Shown piece after piece: positions 17,903 through 26,368 of a DNA stretch of 45,024 nucleotides. Each line of letters opens with the position of its first letter. Positions within the stretch are counted from its first letter, which is position 1. The position numbers and the translations under genes are program-made. Under the pieces are notes generated by a model. The model had not been told where the DNA came from and searched no databases. It was given only the letters and a program-made list of their open reading frames with translations. This stretch comes from Syntrophobacteraceae bacterium (lineage in GTDB: Bacteria > Desulfobacterota > Syntrophobacteria > Syntrophobacterales > Syntrophobacteraceae): positions 1 through 45,024 of the forward strand of contig JARLHP010000042.1 of the NCBI GenBank assembly GCA_031292195.1, written 5' to 3'.

Positions 17903-18460
17903 CTACTGGCGGTAATACTTAAGGTAAAGTATCCTGACACCAACCAGAAATGTTTCCAGCCCCCTCAAACCAAAAGTCGCCTCCTCCAAGTCATGGAACT
18001 GCCCGCTCATCTGGAACCTTTCGATTTCGGAAAGCCTTTCTTCGATCAATGGAAGCACCTCCGAATTTTCTTTGCGGATATGCTTTCTGACCAGCTCCAC
18101 GAAACGTTGCGCCACCTCTTTAAATTCATCGAAGTCAACCCCTGTGCAGGATTGAATAGACGCAGCATGGGATTTTATCTGTTTCATGTAATCGCGAGCC
18201 TGACAATGGTCATCGAGGAGCGAACTGATGAGAGAATCAATATCGGTAGTTCGAGCGCGGGACAGTGCCGGGAACAGTCCCTGTTCTTCTTTTCCGTGGT
18301 GATGGCGGTCCACATAGATCTCAAAGAATTCGATCAGTTCTTCGAGGTCTTTTGCTTCCCCATCTTTTAAACTCATAGGTTTTACAAAAAACCTCTGAAG
18401 GACTGAGAGCATTTTCATTATTGTGCCATGTTCTTCCCTCAGTGAATCCTTGGGATTCAT
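17903..18460 (-). CDS. Hemerythrin-like (HHE) protein
   Basis: A 185-aa four-helix bundle protein expected to bind a diiron site. Iron-ligand-type motifs are spaced as in HHE domains: REEHGTIM, DRHHHGKEEQGLFPAL, LLDDHCQARDY and HIRKENSEVLPLIEE. These proteins sense or carry O2, or handle NO or iron, in anaerobes. ATG 18460 (MNPKDSLREEH) follows AGAGG/AAGG; an in-frame ATG at 18574 would add 38 residues of non-family sequence. The last 30 residues (TFGLRGLETFLVGVRILYLKYYRQ) are an unusual hydrophobic tail. It is 246 bp downstream of a ferredoxin gene on the same strand; a joint redox or oxidative-stress role is only suggested. Confidence 0.88.
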   Translation of the reverse strand: MNPKDSLREEHGTIMKMLSVLQRFFVKPMSLKDGEAKDLEELIEFFEIYVDRHHHGKEEQGLFPALSRARTTDIDSLISSLLDDHCQARDYMKQIKSHAASIQSCTGVDFDEFKEVAQRFVELVRKHIRKENSEVLPLIEERLSEIERFQMSGQFHDLEEATFGLRGLETFLVGVRILYLKYYRQ

Positions 18461-18706
18461 GTGGCCTTGCCTCTCTACTATCGCTAAAAGAAAACGCCCT
18501 CTGTTCGCCGCCTCCATTCGTCTGCGAAGGCGAACCGCCCCACCATCAAGATCACCCCCTTCGCTTCTCGCCACAGATACGTTCCAGCATCATTATCCTG
18601 ACCAGGGGGAGCTACTTTCCGGGAAAAATCAGTCTTTGACGTCATCATTGTCATCGTGCGTAAAGCCAGTTGAAAAATCTGCGAGCCTTCCATGAGGCCA
18701 GTGAGA

Positions 18707-18901
18707 TCACTCCTCAATAATAACGGCTCCCGGGGCACATTCCCTGGCTACTTGTCTCACTTTATCCTCCAAGTGAGCGGGTACGCTATCGACACGAACT
18801 TTCGATTGAAGTTGGTCCTGATCGAAATCAAAAACTTCAGGACACACCTTGTTGCAATTTTGGTCACCCATGCAAAGGTCATAATCAATTTTCACCCTCA
18901 T
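18707..18901 (-). CDS. Small ferredoxin with Asp in place of the second cluster Cys
   Basis: A 64-aa monocluster ferredoxin. The cluster motif reads CMGDQNCNKVCP (Cys10, Asp13, Cys16, Cys20), with the last Cys in ECAPGAV near the C-terminus. Ordinary [4Fe-4S] ferredoxins have Cys at the Asp13 position; Asp there is known from Pyrococcus furiosus ferredoxin, whose cluster converts readily between 3Fe and 4Fe forms. ATG 18901 has a strong GAAGGAGG; the longer in-frame start at 18964 is unlikely. Soluble electron carrier; partner unknown. Confidence 0.92.
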   Translation of the reverse strand: MRVKIDYDLCMGDQNCNKVCPEVFDFDQDQLQSKVRVDSVPAHLEDKVRQVARECAPGAVIIEE

Positions 18902-19425
18902 CACACCCTCCTTCCAAAAATCCGTTTCGAAAGCGAGACAGCCAAATCGGCATCTTAGATACATCTAACGGCGCCCAAGGCCCGCAAGGAAAAAGTGCCC
19001 CGACCAAAAGCAAGTTAATCACCCTGATTCGAAAAATACCCGTTTGGAGGAGCAAAACTTTGGAAATAATGATTGGGCTCAATGACAAATACGCGCTGGT
19101 CGAGAGAAACCCTGATTCCTATACATCCCTCACTCACCTCATCGTCATCCACATTTAATACGAAGTTGCGTTCAAGACGCGTCAAACAGATGGGTTTCAC
19201 TGCGTTTCACCCATCCTACAGCGGCTCTCGACGGCCTGGCGTAGGATGGGTGGAGCGAAGCGCAACCCATCAGGCAAATCTTGAACGCAACCTGGTATAA
19301 AATCTCTGCCGGCAATGTAACCATCCTTTTCGCTAAGACGCCGGCAAATTCAATCAAGGACATCGGACGCATCGAGGAGACCCAAAATCAGAGCATCCCC
19401 CTATGGCGGCGAAGACAATTGCAGA
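18902..19425. other. Intergenic region upstream of the ferredoxin gene
   Basis: 524 bp with no convincing gene. It holds the 127-bp palindromic repeat at 19165-19291 and must contain the ferredoxin promoter on the minus strand, which could not be pinpointed. Confidence 0.45.
19165..19291. repeat. 127-bp palindromic intergenic repeat (REP/BIME-like)
   Basis: Outer arms GTTGCGTTCAAGA (19165-19177) and its exact reverse complement (19279-19291) enclose two 31-bp imperfect inverted copies at 19189-19219 and 19241-19271. The latter begins GTAGGATGGGTGGAGCGAAG and ends CAACCCATC, a pattern familiar from dispersed intergenic repeats in many proteobacteria (from memory). The whole element could fold into a cruciform. 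Confidence 0.75.
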
Positions 19426-19935
19426 TTATATTCTTTCCGGCAGTCCGGCGATGCCCGAATAGTAATCGCGAAGATGTCCCATTATACTGATCATCTCGTC
19501 CATGCTGTGGGGTTTAATAATGAATGAATCCGCTCCCAGCTTGAACCCGCAATGCATAACCTCCTGTTTTGCCGATGAGGTGAACAGCACTACGGGGATT
19601 TCCTTCAGGTATGGATACCCCTTTATACCTTTCAATGTTTCAAGGCCATCTTTGCGTGGCATCATAATGTCCAGCAAAATGAGATCGGGGCGCGGGGAAG
19701 TCTTGTGGGCAATATACTTGCCGGTTTGCAGTAGGTAGTCCATAGCTTCCTGTCCATCAGCCACCCACTTCACGTCCACTTTGATCGGGCTTGCTTCAAA
19801 AGCGGCCTTGACCAGAATGTAATCGTCATCATCGTCGTCGGCCATTAAAACGATGAACTCTGAATGGTCACATCTCTGTTCCCTGCTGTCCCGCACAACG
19901 TCCTCGCTTGGAGTCAGGTTTCCTGAAAAAGACAT
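19426..19935 (-). CDS. Rcp1/CheY-like single-domain response regulator
   Basis: A 169-aa receiver without an output domain. The acidic pocket is the unusual DDDDDD run in LMADDDDDDYILVK, the phospho-acceptor Asp lies in LILLDIMMPRKDG, the switch is LFTSS and the Lys is in FIIKPHS. The loop after beta3 (PRPDLILLDIMMP, GYPYLKEIPVV) is typical of Rcp1-type regulators that pair with phytochrome-like kinases. ATG 19935 has GAGAGGAGA upstream. It lies on the same strand 295 bp after a very similar regulator that is coupled to a PAS/GAF kinase, and may be a paralogue serving the same kinase. Confidence 0.9.
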   Translation of the reverse strand: MSFSGNLTPSEDVVRDSREQRCDHSEFIVLMADDDDDDYILVKAAFEASPIKVDVKWVADGQEAMDYLLQTGKYIAHKTSPRPDLILLDIMMPRKDGLETLKGIKGYPYLKEIPVVLFTSSAKQEVMHCGFKLGADSFIIKPHSMDEMISIMGHLRDYYSGIAGLPERI

Positions 19936-20230
19936 TTCCGAATCTCCTCTCGGACGGATTGATGATTGACAGGGATTATTGTCCGTCCGCACTTTCTTGA
20001 GAATTAGCAAAGTACCGTATTTCAGGTACTGCAGAGCTGCATTTTCCCATGGTCATGCATGAGTCGGCGTAACGTTTGTCGGGTCTATTACCTTTTTATT
20101 ATTACGTACAGTGCGGGAAGAAGGACTGCCCCTGAGCTGGCGGCTACTCCAAGGCTTGTTTATTGCCGCTGCAGGATGGAGTCGGTGCTCCGCCGGGAAA
20201 GCTCATTCCAGGCAAGGCGCCAAGGTTGGG

Positions 20231-20701
20231 TCAACATCCGATCACCTGAAAGGGAACATCCGGATCATTGAGAATTGCAACACAGAACTTCGAGAGCATA
20301 ACGATCAAATCCTCAAAGGCCTCCGGTTTTGACAGAAAGGAGGAAGCACCGGCCTGCTTGCACAAGACCATGTCACGCTCTTCTTTGGAGGTTGTCAGGA
20401 TCAATACAGGTATGTCGCTCAGTTGTGGATCGGATTTTATTCTTGCCAGGGCTTCACGGCCATCTATTCGCGGCATGTTTAGATCGAGGAGAATCAGGCT
20501 TGGCTTGGGGCACTTTTTATGGTCCGCGAAATCCCCTTTCTTGTAAAGATATTCCAGGAGTTCCTTCCCGTCGCCAACAAAGTGCAAATCATGGGCAATA
20601 CCCATCTCCTGAAACGCTGATTTCACCAGGAGGTGATCGTCTGTGTCGTCATCTGCCATTAAAACAGTGAACACGTCATCCTGGTTTTCCATCGGGTTCA
20701 T
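20231..20701 (-). CDS. Rcp1/CheY-like response regulator, coupled to the upstream kinase
   Basis: A 156-aa receiver-only protein: acidic residues in LMADDDTDDHLL, phospho-acceptor Asp in LILLDLNMPRIDG, switch LTTSK, Lys in SFLSKPEAF. ATG 20701 overlaps the stop of the preceding kinase gene as ATGA, so translation is coupled and the kinase is the probable partner. Downstream, 19936-20230 has no gene. Confidence 0.92.
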   Translation of the reverse strand: MNPMENQDDVFTVLMADDDTDDHLLVKSAFQEMGIAHDLHFVGDGKELLEYLYKKGDFADHKKCPKPSLILLDLNMPRIDGREALARIKSDPQLSDIPVLILTTSKEERDMVLCKQAGASSFLSKPEAFEDLIVMLSKFCVAILNDPDVPFQVIGC

Positions 20702-23700
20702 GCCTGCCGCTTCGCTGGGAGGGTAACGACAAAAATTGAGCCTTTCCCCGGGATACTCCTGGCGGTAATCGCGCCTCCGTGCCGTTCCAGGATCTTCTGG
20801 CAAATGGCAAGTCCCATGCCAGTCCCCTTGTAAAGGGAATTCATACCATGGAGCCGCTCAAATGGCTTGAAAATTTTGTGGGTGAACTCTTCCTCGAACC
20901 CTATGCCGTTGTCCTCTATGAATATCTGGCAGACAGAATCTGAGATTTGCCCATAAATCTTCACGACAGGGGGCTCAGATTCCTTCCGGTACTTTATGGA
21001 GTTCTCTATGATGTTCTGGAAAAGCTGGCGCAATAGCGTGGCGTCGGCCTCCACGGTTGGCAGTTCACCGATTTCGATCCTGCCCTCAACCCTATTGATG
21101 AGAAGCTCGAGATCGTTGGAGGCTTCTCTTGCAACTTCGGTGAGAGAAACAGGCCTGACGTCTAACTGGCTCGTACCGGTTCTGGAATACTTTAGCAGGG
21201 CTCGCAGCAATTCAGACATGCGGTTTGCCGCCTTTGTAATACGTTCCATATAGTCCTGGCCTTCGGGATTGAGGGCTTCCTTATGCTTTTTAATCAGCAT
21301 GTTCCCGAAAGTTTGAATCTTTCGCAGGGGTTCCTGAAGGTCGTGTGAGGCTATGAAAGCGAATTCCTGCAACTCCTCGTTTAGTTGTTCCAGCTTGGCC
21401 ACAGCGGCGCGGAGTTCCGCGGTGCGCTCATTCACCCGAAGCTCCAGTTCATTCCGGGATCTTCGAAGTTCCTTCTCCATCTGTTTTCGGTCGGTGGTAT
21501 CCCAGATAAGACCGTTAACCATCACCGGCTTGTCTTTGTCATCATATACCAGCTTTCCGCGTGCGGAGACATAATGGACGCTTCCATCCGGCCAGACCGC
21601 ACGGTATTCCGCTTCATAGGGCCTATCCTGTTCAATGGTTCGGGCCCATATCGCCTTGACCATCTCACGGTCATCGGGATGCAGTGCCTTGTAGAACTCC
21701 TCCTCGGTTCCGGTGAATTTATCCCTGGCGATACCCAAAAGATGACAGACCTGATCGTCAAAATGGCGTTTATTTTCGATTAAATCCAGTTTCCACACTC
21801 CCATATGAGCAGACCGCACTGCGAGATCGAGCCGTGACCGGCTCTCACGCAGTTCCTCCTCTATCCACTTGCGTTCCAGTTCGCCGGCGGCGCGGACCGC
21901 CACCAATTGGAGCACCGATTCAGCAAGATTCCGATTGGCCAGGGGCTGTCGCCCAATGACAGCTATGAGCCCAATCGGTTGTCCCTTGGAACCCCAAAGG
22001 ATGGTTCCGACATAACTCTCGGCCTTCATCTCCCGCAGCACCTCATCCCGGGGAAACAAATGGCATACGTCCTTCGGAACGCAGCAAACCTTCTTTTCCA
22101 CCACCTCGCCGCAGGGAGTATCTTTCAAGGTATAGGTTACGTTATCCTCAAATTTGCCGTCGAAGTAGACGGCCAAAGTCCGAGCGGACAGGCAGTCCCC
22201 CTCAAGCCGGTCGATGCAGACATAGTCCATTCCCAGGCTCTTGCCCAGATACCGCGCCAGCGATTTAAAAAAGTCCTCGTCGGAGGAGAGTATCCGGCCT
22301 GACTGTGCGAGGAACGCTCGCGTTTCTTCGATAAGCTTGTGCTCGGTGATATCCCGAAAGTAAACGGACATTCCCTCGGCGGATGGGTATGCGTGGCATT
22401 CCCACCATTTATTGAGGGGGTTTGGGTAGTATTCCTCGAAGTGAACGGCCGAATTTGATTCTATCACATGACGAAAACGGGGGTAAAACGCAAGCTTGAC
22501 AGCACGCGGAAAGACCTTCCGAAGGTAGCCGCCCACCAGGTCTTCCCGTTTCATGCCGAGCATCTCGGCCCCGGCCTTGGTGACGTAGGTGATACGCCAA
22601 TCCCGGTCAACCGAAAAAAACCCGTCCGTAATGCTCTCCAGGGTCGTGTTGAGTTTTTCATATGTTTTCCGTAATTCCTCTTCCGCCAGCTTGCGCCTGG
22701 TGATTTCCCAGGCCACGTCGGCCAGGTAGGACGCCACTGCGATGTCTTGTTGAGTGTAATCCTCGGGTTTGTTACCTATACCGAGTATGGCTACAACCCG
22801 GTCGGACCTCATGATGGGTACGCAGAGTTCCCGGAAAACAGGGGGATGTCCGTCGGGCAGGCCTTTCCGGTAAGGCAATGCGAAATAATCATTGTGTACT
22901 ACCGGGCCCTTTTCATGAAAACAGTCCACCCACACCCCCGCCTTGTCTATTGGATAATGAGCGCCTTTCCCCTCCGCGCTGCAAAATTCCTTGAGCGTCC
23001 TGGTTGACCATGCCTGGAGTGAAAGGTTTTTCTGATCCATTTCCACAAAATGGAGGAACCCTACGGGGCTTTTGGTGAATTGGCCGATTTCATCCAGTGT
23101 TTTCTGAAGCACCTCCTCGGCGGAATGGGATGCGGCAAATTCCACCAGACGGAGACGGACATTGACAAGGTTCTCAGTTCTTTTGCGCTCGGTGATGTCG
23201 GTTACGGTTGTCCTGCATAACTTCTTTCCGCTGGAATCCACCATAAATACTGTGTCGAGAAGCGCATAAAAATCGCCACCCGATTTTGTCGTCAATCCTA
23301 TTTCACAGCTCTGTCGCTTCCCGCTCGTAAAGACCTCGTTCAAGTGAGAACGAAATTTGTCCCTGTCCGCCGGCATGACGTAGCCCTGAAACGGGCGTTT
23401 GATGAGCCCGCTCCTTTCGATACCCAGTTGCACCGCCGCGGTTAGGTTGGTCTCCAATACCGTCCCCTTCTCACCAAGGGTGAGATAGCCGACAGGAGCG
23501 AACTCATAGAGGTCGGAGTACCTCTGGCGGGACTCCTCAATTTGAACCAGGGCATTGCGAAGTTCCTCATTTTGCATCCCCAGTTCAACCTGCTGGACCT
23601 GAAGTTCGTGGCAGAGTCTTGCCGTATCATGGGACTCGCGCTGGCCGGTTTCCGCCCGCGTGGTTTCCAGCCACTCCTCGGCGCGGCGGCGTAACTCGCC

Positions 23701-23805
23701 GGAATCAGTTGACGCTCCTTGGTTCTTCTGCAGTTCAGCTACCTGAGAGCGCAATTGACTTAATTCGGTTAGGAGTTGTCTTTTGGTCTTGGTGTCATCC
23801 TGCAT
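20698..23805 (-). CDS. PAS/GAF sensor histidine kinase, bacteriophytochrome-type HisKA
   Basis: A 1035-aa soluble sensor kinase with no membrane segment. N-terminal coiled coil (about 1-65); PAS (about 100-210); GAF (about 225-370); PAS (about 385-495); GAF (about 505-660); PAS (about 670-785); coiled coil; HisKA with the phospho-acceptor His near residue 820 in FIASHDLQEPLRKIQTF; HATPase with NSIKY, DNGIGF and GTGMGLAI. The HisKA type is the one found beside Rcp1-like regulators. No conserved chromophore Cys can be claimed; the signal is unknown. ATG 23805 has GAGGAG upstream, preferred over an in-frame ATG at 23832. The stop overlaps the next regulator by ATGA. Confidence 0.92.
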   Translation of the reverse strand: MQDDTKTKRQLLTELSQLRSQVAELQKNQGASTDSGELRRRAEEWLETTRAETGQRESHDTARLCHELQVQQVELGMQNEELRNALVQIEESRQRYSDLYEFAPVGYLTLGEKGTVLETNLTAAVQLGIERSGLIKRPFQGYVMPADRDKFRSHLNEVFTSGKRQSCEIGLTTKSGGDFYALLDTVFMVDSSGKKLCRTTVTDITERKRTENLVNVRLRLVEFAASHSAEEVLQKTLDEIGQFTKSPVGFLHFVEMDQKNLSLQAWSTRTLKEFCSAEGKGAHYPIDKAGVWVDCFHEKGPVVHNDYFALPYRKGLPDGHPPVFRELCVPIMRSDRVVAILGIGNKPEDYTQQDIAVASYLADVAWEITRRKLAEEELRKTYEKLNTTLESITDGFFSVDRDWRITYVTKAGAEMLGMKREDLVGGYLRKVFPRAVKLAFYPRFRHVIESNSAVHFEEYYPNPLNKWWECHAYPSAEGMSVYFRDITEHKLIEETRAFLAQSGRILSSDEDFFKSLARYLGKSLGMDYVCIDRLEGDCLSARTLAVYFDGKFEDNVTYTLKDTPCGEVVEKKVCCVPKDVCHLFPRDEVLREMKAESYVGTILWGSKGQPIGLIAVIGRQPLANRNLAESVLQLVAVRAAGELERKWIEEELRESRSRLDLAVRSAHMGVWKLDLIENKRHFDDQVCHLLGIARDKFTGTEEEFYKALHPDDREMVKAIWARTIEQDRPYEAEYRAVWPDGSVHYVSARGKLVYDDKDKPVMVNGLIWDTTDRKQMEKELRRSRNELELRVNERTAELRAAVAKLEQLNEELQEFAFIASHDLQEPLRKIQTFGNMLIKKHKEALNPEGQDYMERITKAANRMSELLRALLKYSRTGTSQLDVRPVSLTEVAREASNDLELLINRVEGRIEIGELPTVEADATLLRQLFQNIIENSIKYRKESEPPVVKIYGQISDSVCQIFIEDNGIGFEEEFTHKIFKPFERLHGMNSLYKGTGMGLAICQKILERHGGAITARSIPGKGSIFVVTLPAKRQA

Positions 23806-24353
23806 ATCCGACTCCTCGAAAAATCGATGCACGGATTAGCATGCATGTGGGGCAAAGCTCGTACCCTTGGATGATACCACAATGAAAAGGCGGGCGAGTA
23901 GAAGGATCTGCCGGGGAAACTCCGGGTGGCCGAATGAACGGAGAAAGCGTGCCTTTACTTTATCGCATCTAGTTTAACTACCTACGCAGGCCGAGACAAG
24001 CAGTCTCCCATGACAAAACGGAAAGGGAGATTTGCTGTGGCTTTCGATTGATAGAAAATATTTTCGATAAACACTGTCTCGACCCGGCTGCTGTCTCCGG
24101 CGGATAAATCTGGCTTCCCTCAGCTGAAGCCCATGCAGGCTATCTTTGTCCAACCCCGCGAAAGCGGGATGATCGTCAAACAACAGTCGCACGGCGTAGA
24201 TCACAAACCGTTTGCGCTGTGCCGCAAAAAAGCTGTAATTTAAAGCATTGCGCCGGTTTTCACCGATCGGCCGAAGGTAAACCCTGCTCTGATGCGCCTC
24301 CCAATTTTGGAGTAGTCCGGAATCAGCAACTGGATGCTGTGGAGCAAGCTAAA
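23806..24353. other. Divergent intergenic region kinase / AraC regulator
   Basis: 548 bp with no supportable gene. An imperfect 22-bp palindrome at about 24049-24070, centred on GAAAATATTTTC (24054-24065), could be an operator or an AT-rich promoter element. Confidence 0.35.
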
Positions 24354-25232
24354 ATGGACCATCGCCCCACAAAAGAGAGCGTAAAACTGTGGCGGGTTTC
24401 GGCCCTGCCAAACCTGGAACTCCTGCGCGCCGCCTATCTCACCCAGTCTTTTGCCAGGCATACTCACGAGGGCTTTGCCGTTGGCGTCATAGAACAGGGG
24501 GCCCTCGGGTTTTTCTATCGGGGAGAAAACGTCACGGCGGCAACCGGGGCGATCAACCTCGCAAACCCCGACGAAGCGCATACGGGGCACGCGGCAACCG
24601 AACAGGGCTGGACTTACCGGATGTTTTACTTCGAGGCCGAAGTCCTTCGGAAAGCGGCTTCGAAGTTAGCCGACCGCAAAGCCCGGCTGCCTTTCTTCCA
24701 GTCGGGTGTTATCCACGACGACCACCTGGCCGGAATTATCAGGCAACTGCACAGGGATCTCGAAGACGAGCGGACCTCCACGCTGGAAAAAGAATCCCGC
24801 TTTCTTCTGATGCTCACGCTCCTGATCCAAAGACACGCGGACGCTCCACCTCCCTTGCGCGCCCTCGGCCGGGAACATCACCTCGTCTTGAAAGCGCGGG
24901 ATTACATCCGGGCAAACTTCTCCGAAGATATTTCCCTCAGGGAACTGGCAGCTATCGGGAACATGAGCCCATTCCACTTCCTTCGCGTTTTCACCAAAGA
25001 AACAGGCATCCCTCCCCACGCATACCTGAACCAGGTGAGACTGAGAAAGGCCAGGGAACTTCTGGCGACCGGATGGTCCATAGCGGCAACCGCCTGCGAA
25101 ACCGGTTTTGTCGACCAGAGCCACCTTTCACGCCGCTTTAAACAGATTTTTGGAATCACCCCCGGCCAATACAGCAATTTTATACAATACGGGCGTAACC
25201 TCCGAGTCCACAATGGCGCCACGACGAGCTGA
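24354..25232 (+). CDS. AraC-family transcriptional regulator
   Basis: A 292-aa regulator. The N-terminal half is an AraC cupin-like ligand-binding domain (HTHEGFAVGVIEQG, LANPDEAHTGHA). The C-terminus (about 185-280) has two helix-turn-helix motifs, SLRELAAIGNMSPFHFLRVF and AATACETGFVDQSHLSRRFK, and the signature FGITPGQY. ATG 24354 was chosen because the domain starts there and GGAG lies 10 nt upstream; the frame extends back to 24219 without family similarity. A methyltransferase gene follows after 49 bp and is a likely target or operon partner. Confidence 0.92.
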   Translation: MDHRPTKESVKLWRVSALPNLELLRAAYLTQSFARHTHEGFAVGVIEQGALGFFYRGENVTAATGAINLANPDEAHTGHAATEQGWTYRMFYFEAEVLRKAASKLADRKARLPFFQSGVIHDDHLAGIIRQLHRDLEDERTSTLEKESRFLLMLTLLIQRHADAPPPLRALGREHHLVLKARDYIRANFSEDISLRELAAIGNMSPFHFLRVFTKETGIPPHAYLNQVRLRKARELLATGWSIAATACETGFVDQSHLSRRFKQIFGITPGQYSNFIQYGRNLRVHNGATTS

Positions 25233-25281
25233 GGGTTTTCTTCTTCCGATGTGATCTATTCCAATCCTGGAGGCGCCATTC

Positions 25282-26082
25282 ATGAAAGCGTACGTTCACG
25301 GCTATTCCGATGTGGAGGCGGGCAGGCTGAAAGATCAGGCCAATACACTTGCCGAACTTTTGCACCCGAAGGCTCCCTTCCCGCCGGGAAGCAGAGTCCT
25401 TGAAGCGGGCTGCGGGGTCGGAGCCCAAACGGTGATCCTGGCGGGCAACAGTCCCGATGCGCACTTCGTATCCATCGACATTTCACCGGAGTCCATCGAA
25501 AGGACGCGGCAAAAGGTGTTGTCTCGGGGCTTTTCGAACGTTACCGCGGAGGTCGCGGATATCTTCGATCCGCCTTACGCCGACGAAAGTTTCGATCATC
25601 TGTTCGTCTGCTTTCTCCTGGAACATCTCGAAGAACCGGCAAAAGCCCTGTCCAGGCTAAAGCGCGTACTCAAAACCGGAGGGTCCATAACGGTTATCGA
25701 AGGGGACCACGGCTCCTGGTATTGCCACCCCCGAAGCGAGGAGGCCGATCTGGCGGTAAAATGCCTGATGGAAATACAGGCCCGAAAAAAAGGAAATTCT
25801 CTTATCGGCCGACAACTCTATCCGCTGCTCCGCGCTGCCGGATTTCGCGAAGTATGCGTCTCTCCACGCATGGTCTACGTGGATTCGAGCAAACCGGCCC
25901 TGGTGGAAGGATTTACCAAAAAAACCTTCATCGCCATGGTGGAAGGTGTAAAAGACGAGGCCATTGCCCTCGATTTGATAGATGAAAAGACCTGGAACAG
26001 GGGGGTTGAGGCCCTCTATCGGGCCAGTCGGCAGGACGGCGTCTTCTGCTATACTTTCTTTAGAGGCGTGGCTTTCAAGTGA
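25282..26082 (+). CDS. Class I SAM-dependent methyltransferase
   Basis: A 266-aa cytoplasmic methyltransferase. Motif I is VLEAGCGVGAQTVIL (about residues 40-54), the motif II acid is in HFVSIDISPESI, and ADIFDPPYADESFDHLFVCF followed by LKRVLKTGGSITVIEGDHG are typical of the UbiE/Methyltransf_11 group. ATG 25282 has GGAGG 8-9 nt upstream. The substrate is unknown. Co-transcription with the AraC regulator is likely. Confidence 0.87.
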   Translation: MKAYVHGYSDVEAGRLKDQANTLAELLHPKAPFPPGSRVLEAGCGVGAQTVILAGNSPDAHFVSIDISPESIERTRQKVLSRGFSNVTAEVADIFDPPYADESFDHLFVCFLLEHLEEPAKALSRLKRVLKTGGSITVIEGDHGSWYCHPRSEEADLAVKCLMEIQARKKGNSLIGRQLYPLLRAAGFREVCVSPRMVYVDSSKPALVEGFTKKTFIAMVEGVKDEAIALDLIDEKTWNRGVEALYRASRQDGVFCYTFFRGVAFK

Positions 26083-26368
26083 ATCCCCCGGCGGGCGCGA
26101 GCAGAACCTGTTCCCCCGCCCCTATACCAACGCGGTCTCAGAAAAAAACTCGTCCGCGGTCTCTACCCTGCCGCAGAGCACGCTCAGCGCCGCCAGAAAG
26201 GCCGCTTTCACCTGGGCCGCCGGCACGCTCTCGCCTCCAAATGCCGGCTCCCGCCCTGGCCGCCGCCTCCAGGGGGCCGAAAAGTTCCATCCGTGCCCAT
26301 CGGCTACCCATGGCCGGTTCGCTCTTCCCCTGCCTGTTATTCGTCCTATTCGTCCTATGCCCCCTGAT
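26083..26368. other. Convergent intergenic region with a possible gene remnant
   Basis: No intact gene. On the minus strand, downstream of treY, one frame gives MELFGPLEAAARAGAGIW (about 26240-26300) and another continues with VPAAQVKAAFLAALSVLCG and VETADEFFSETALV up to a stop at 26122. Together they look like one small protein broken by a frameshift. The family was not recognised. Confidence 0.3.

Noticed and set aside
23974..24204. 76-aa minus-strand frame
   Set aside because: No ribosome site, no family resemblance, and it lies in a divergent control region.
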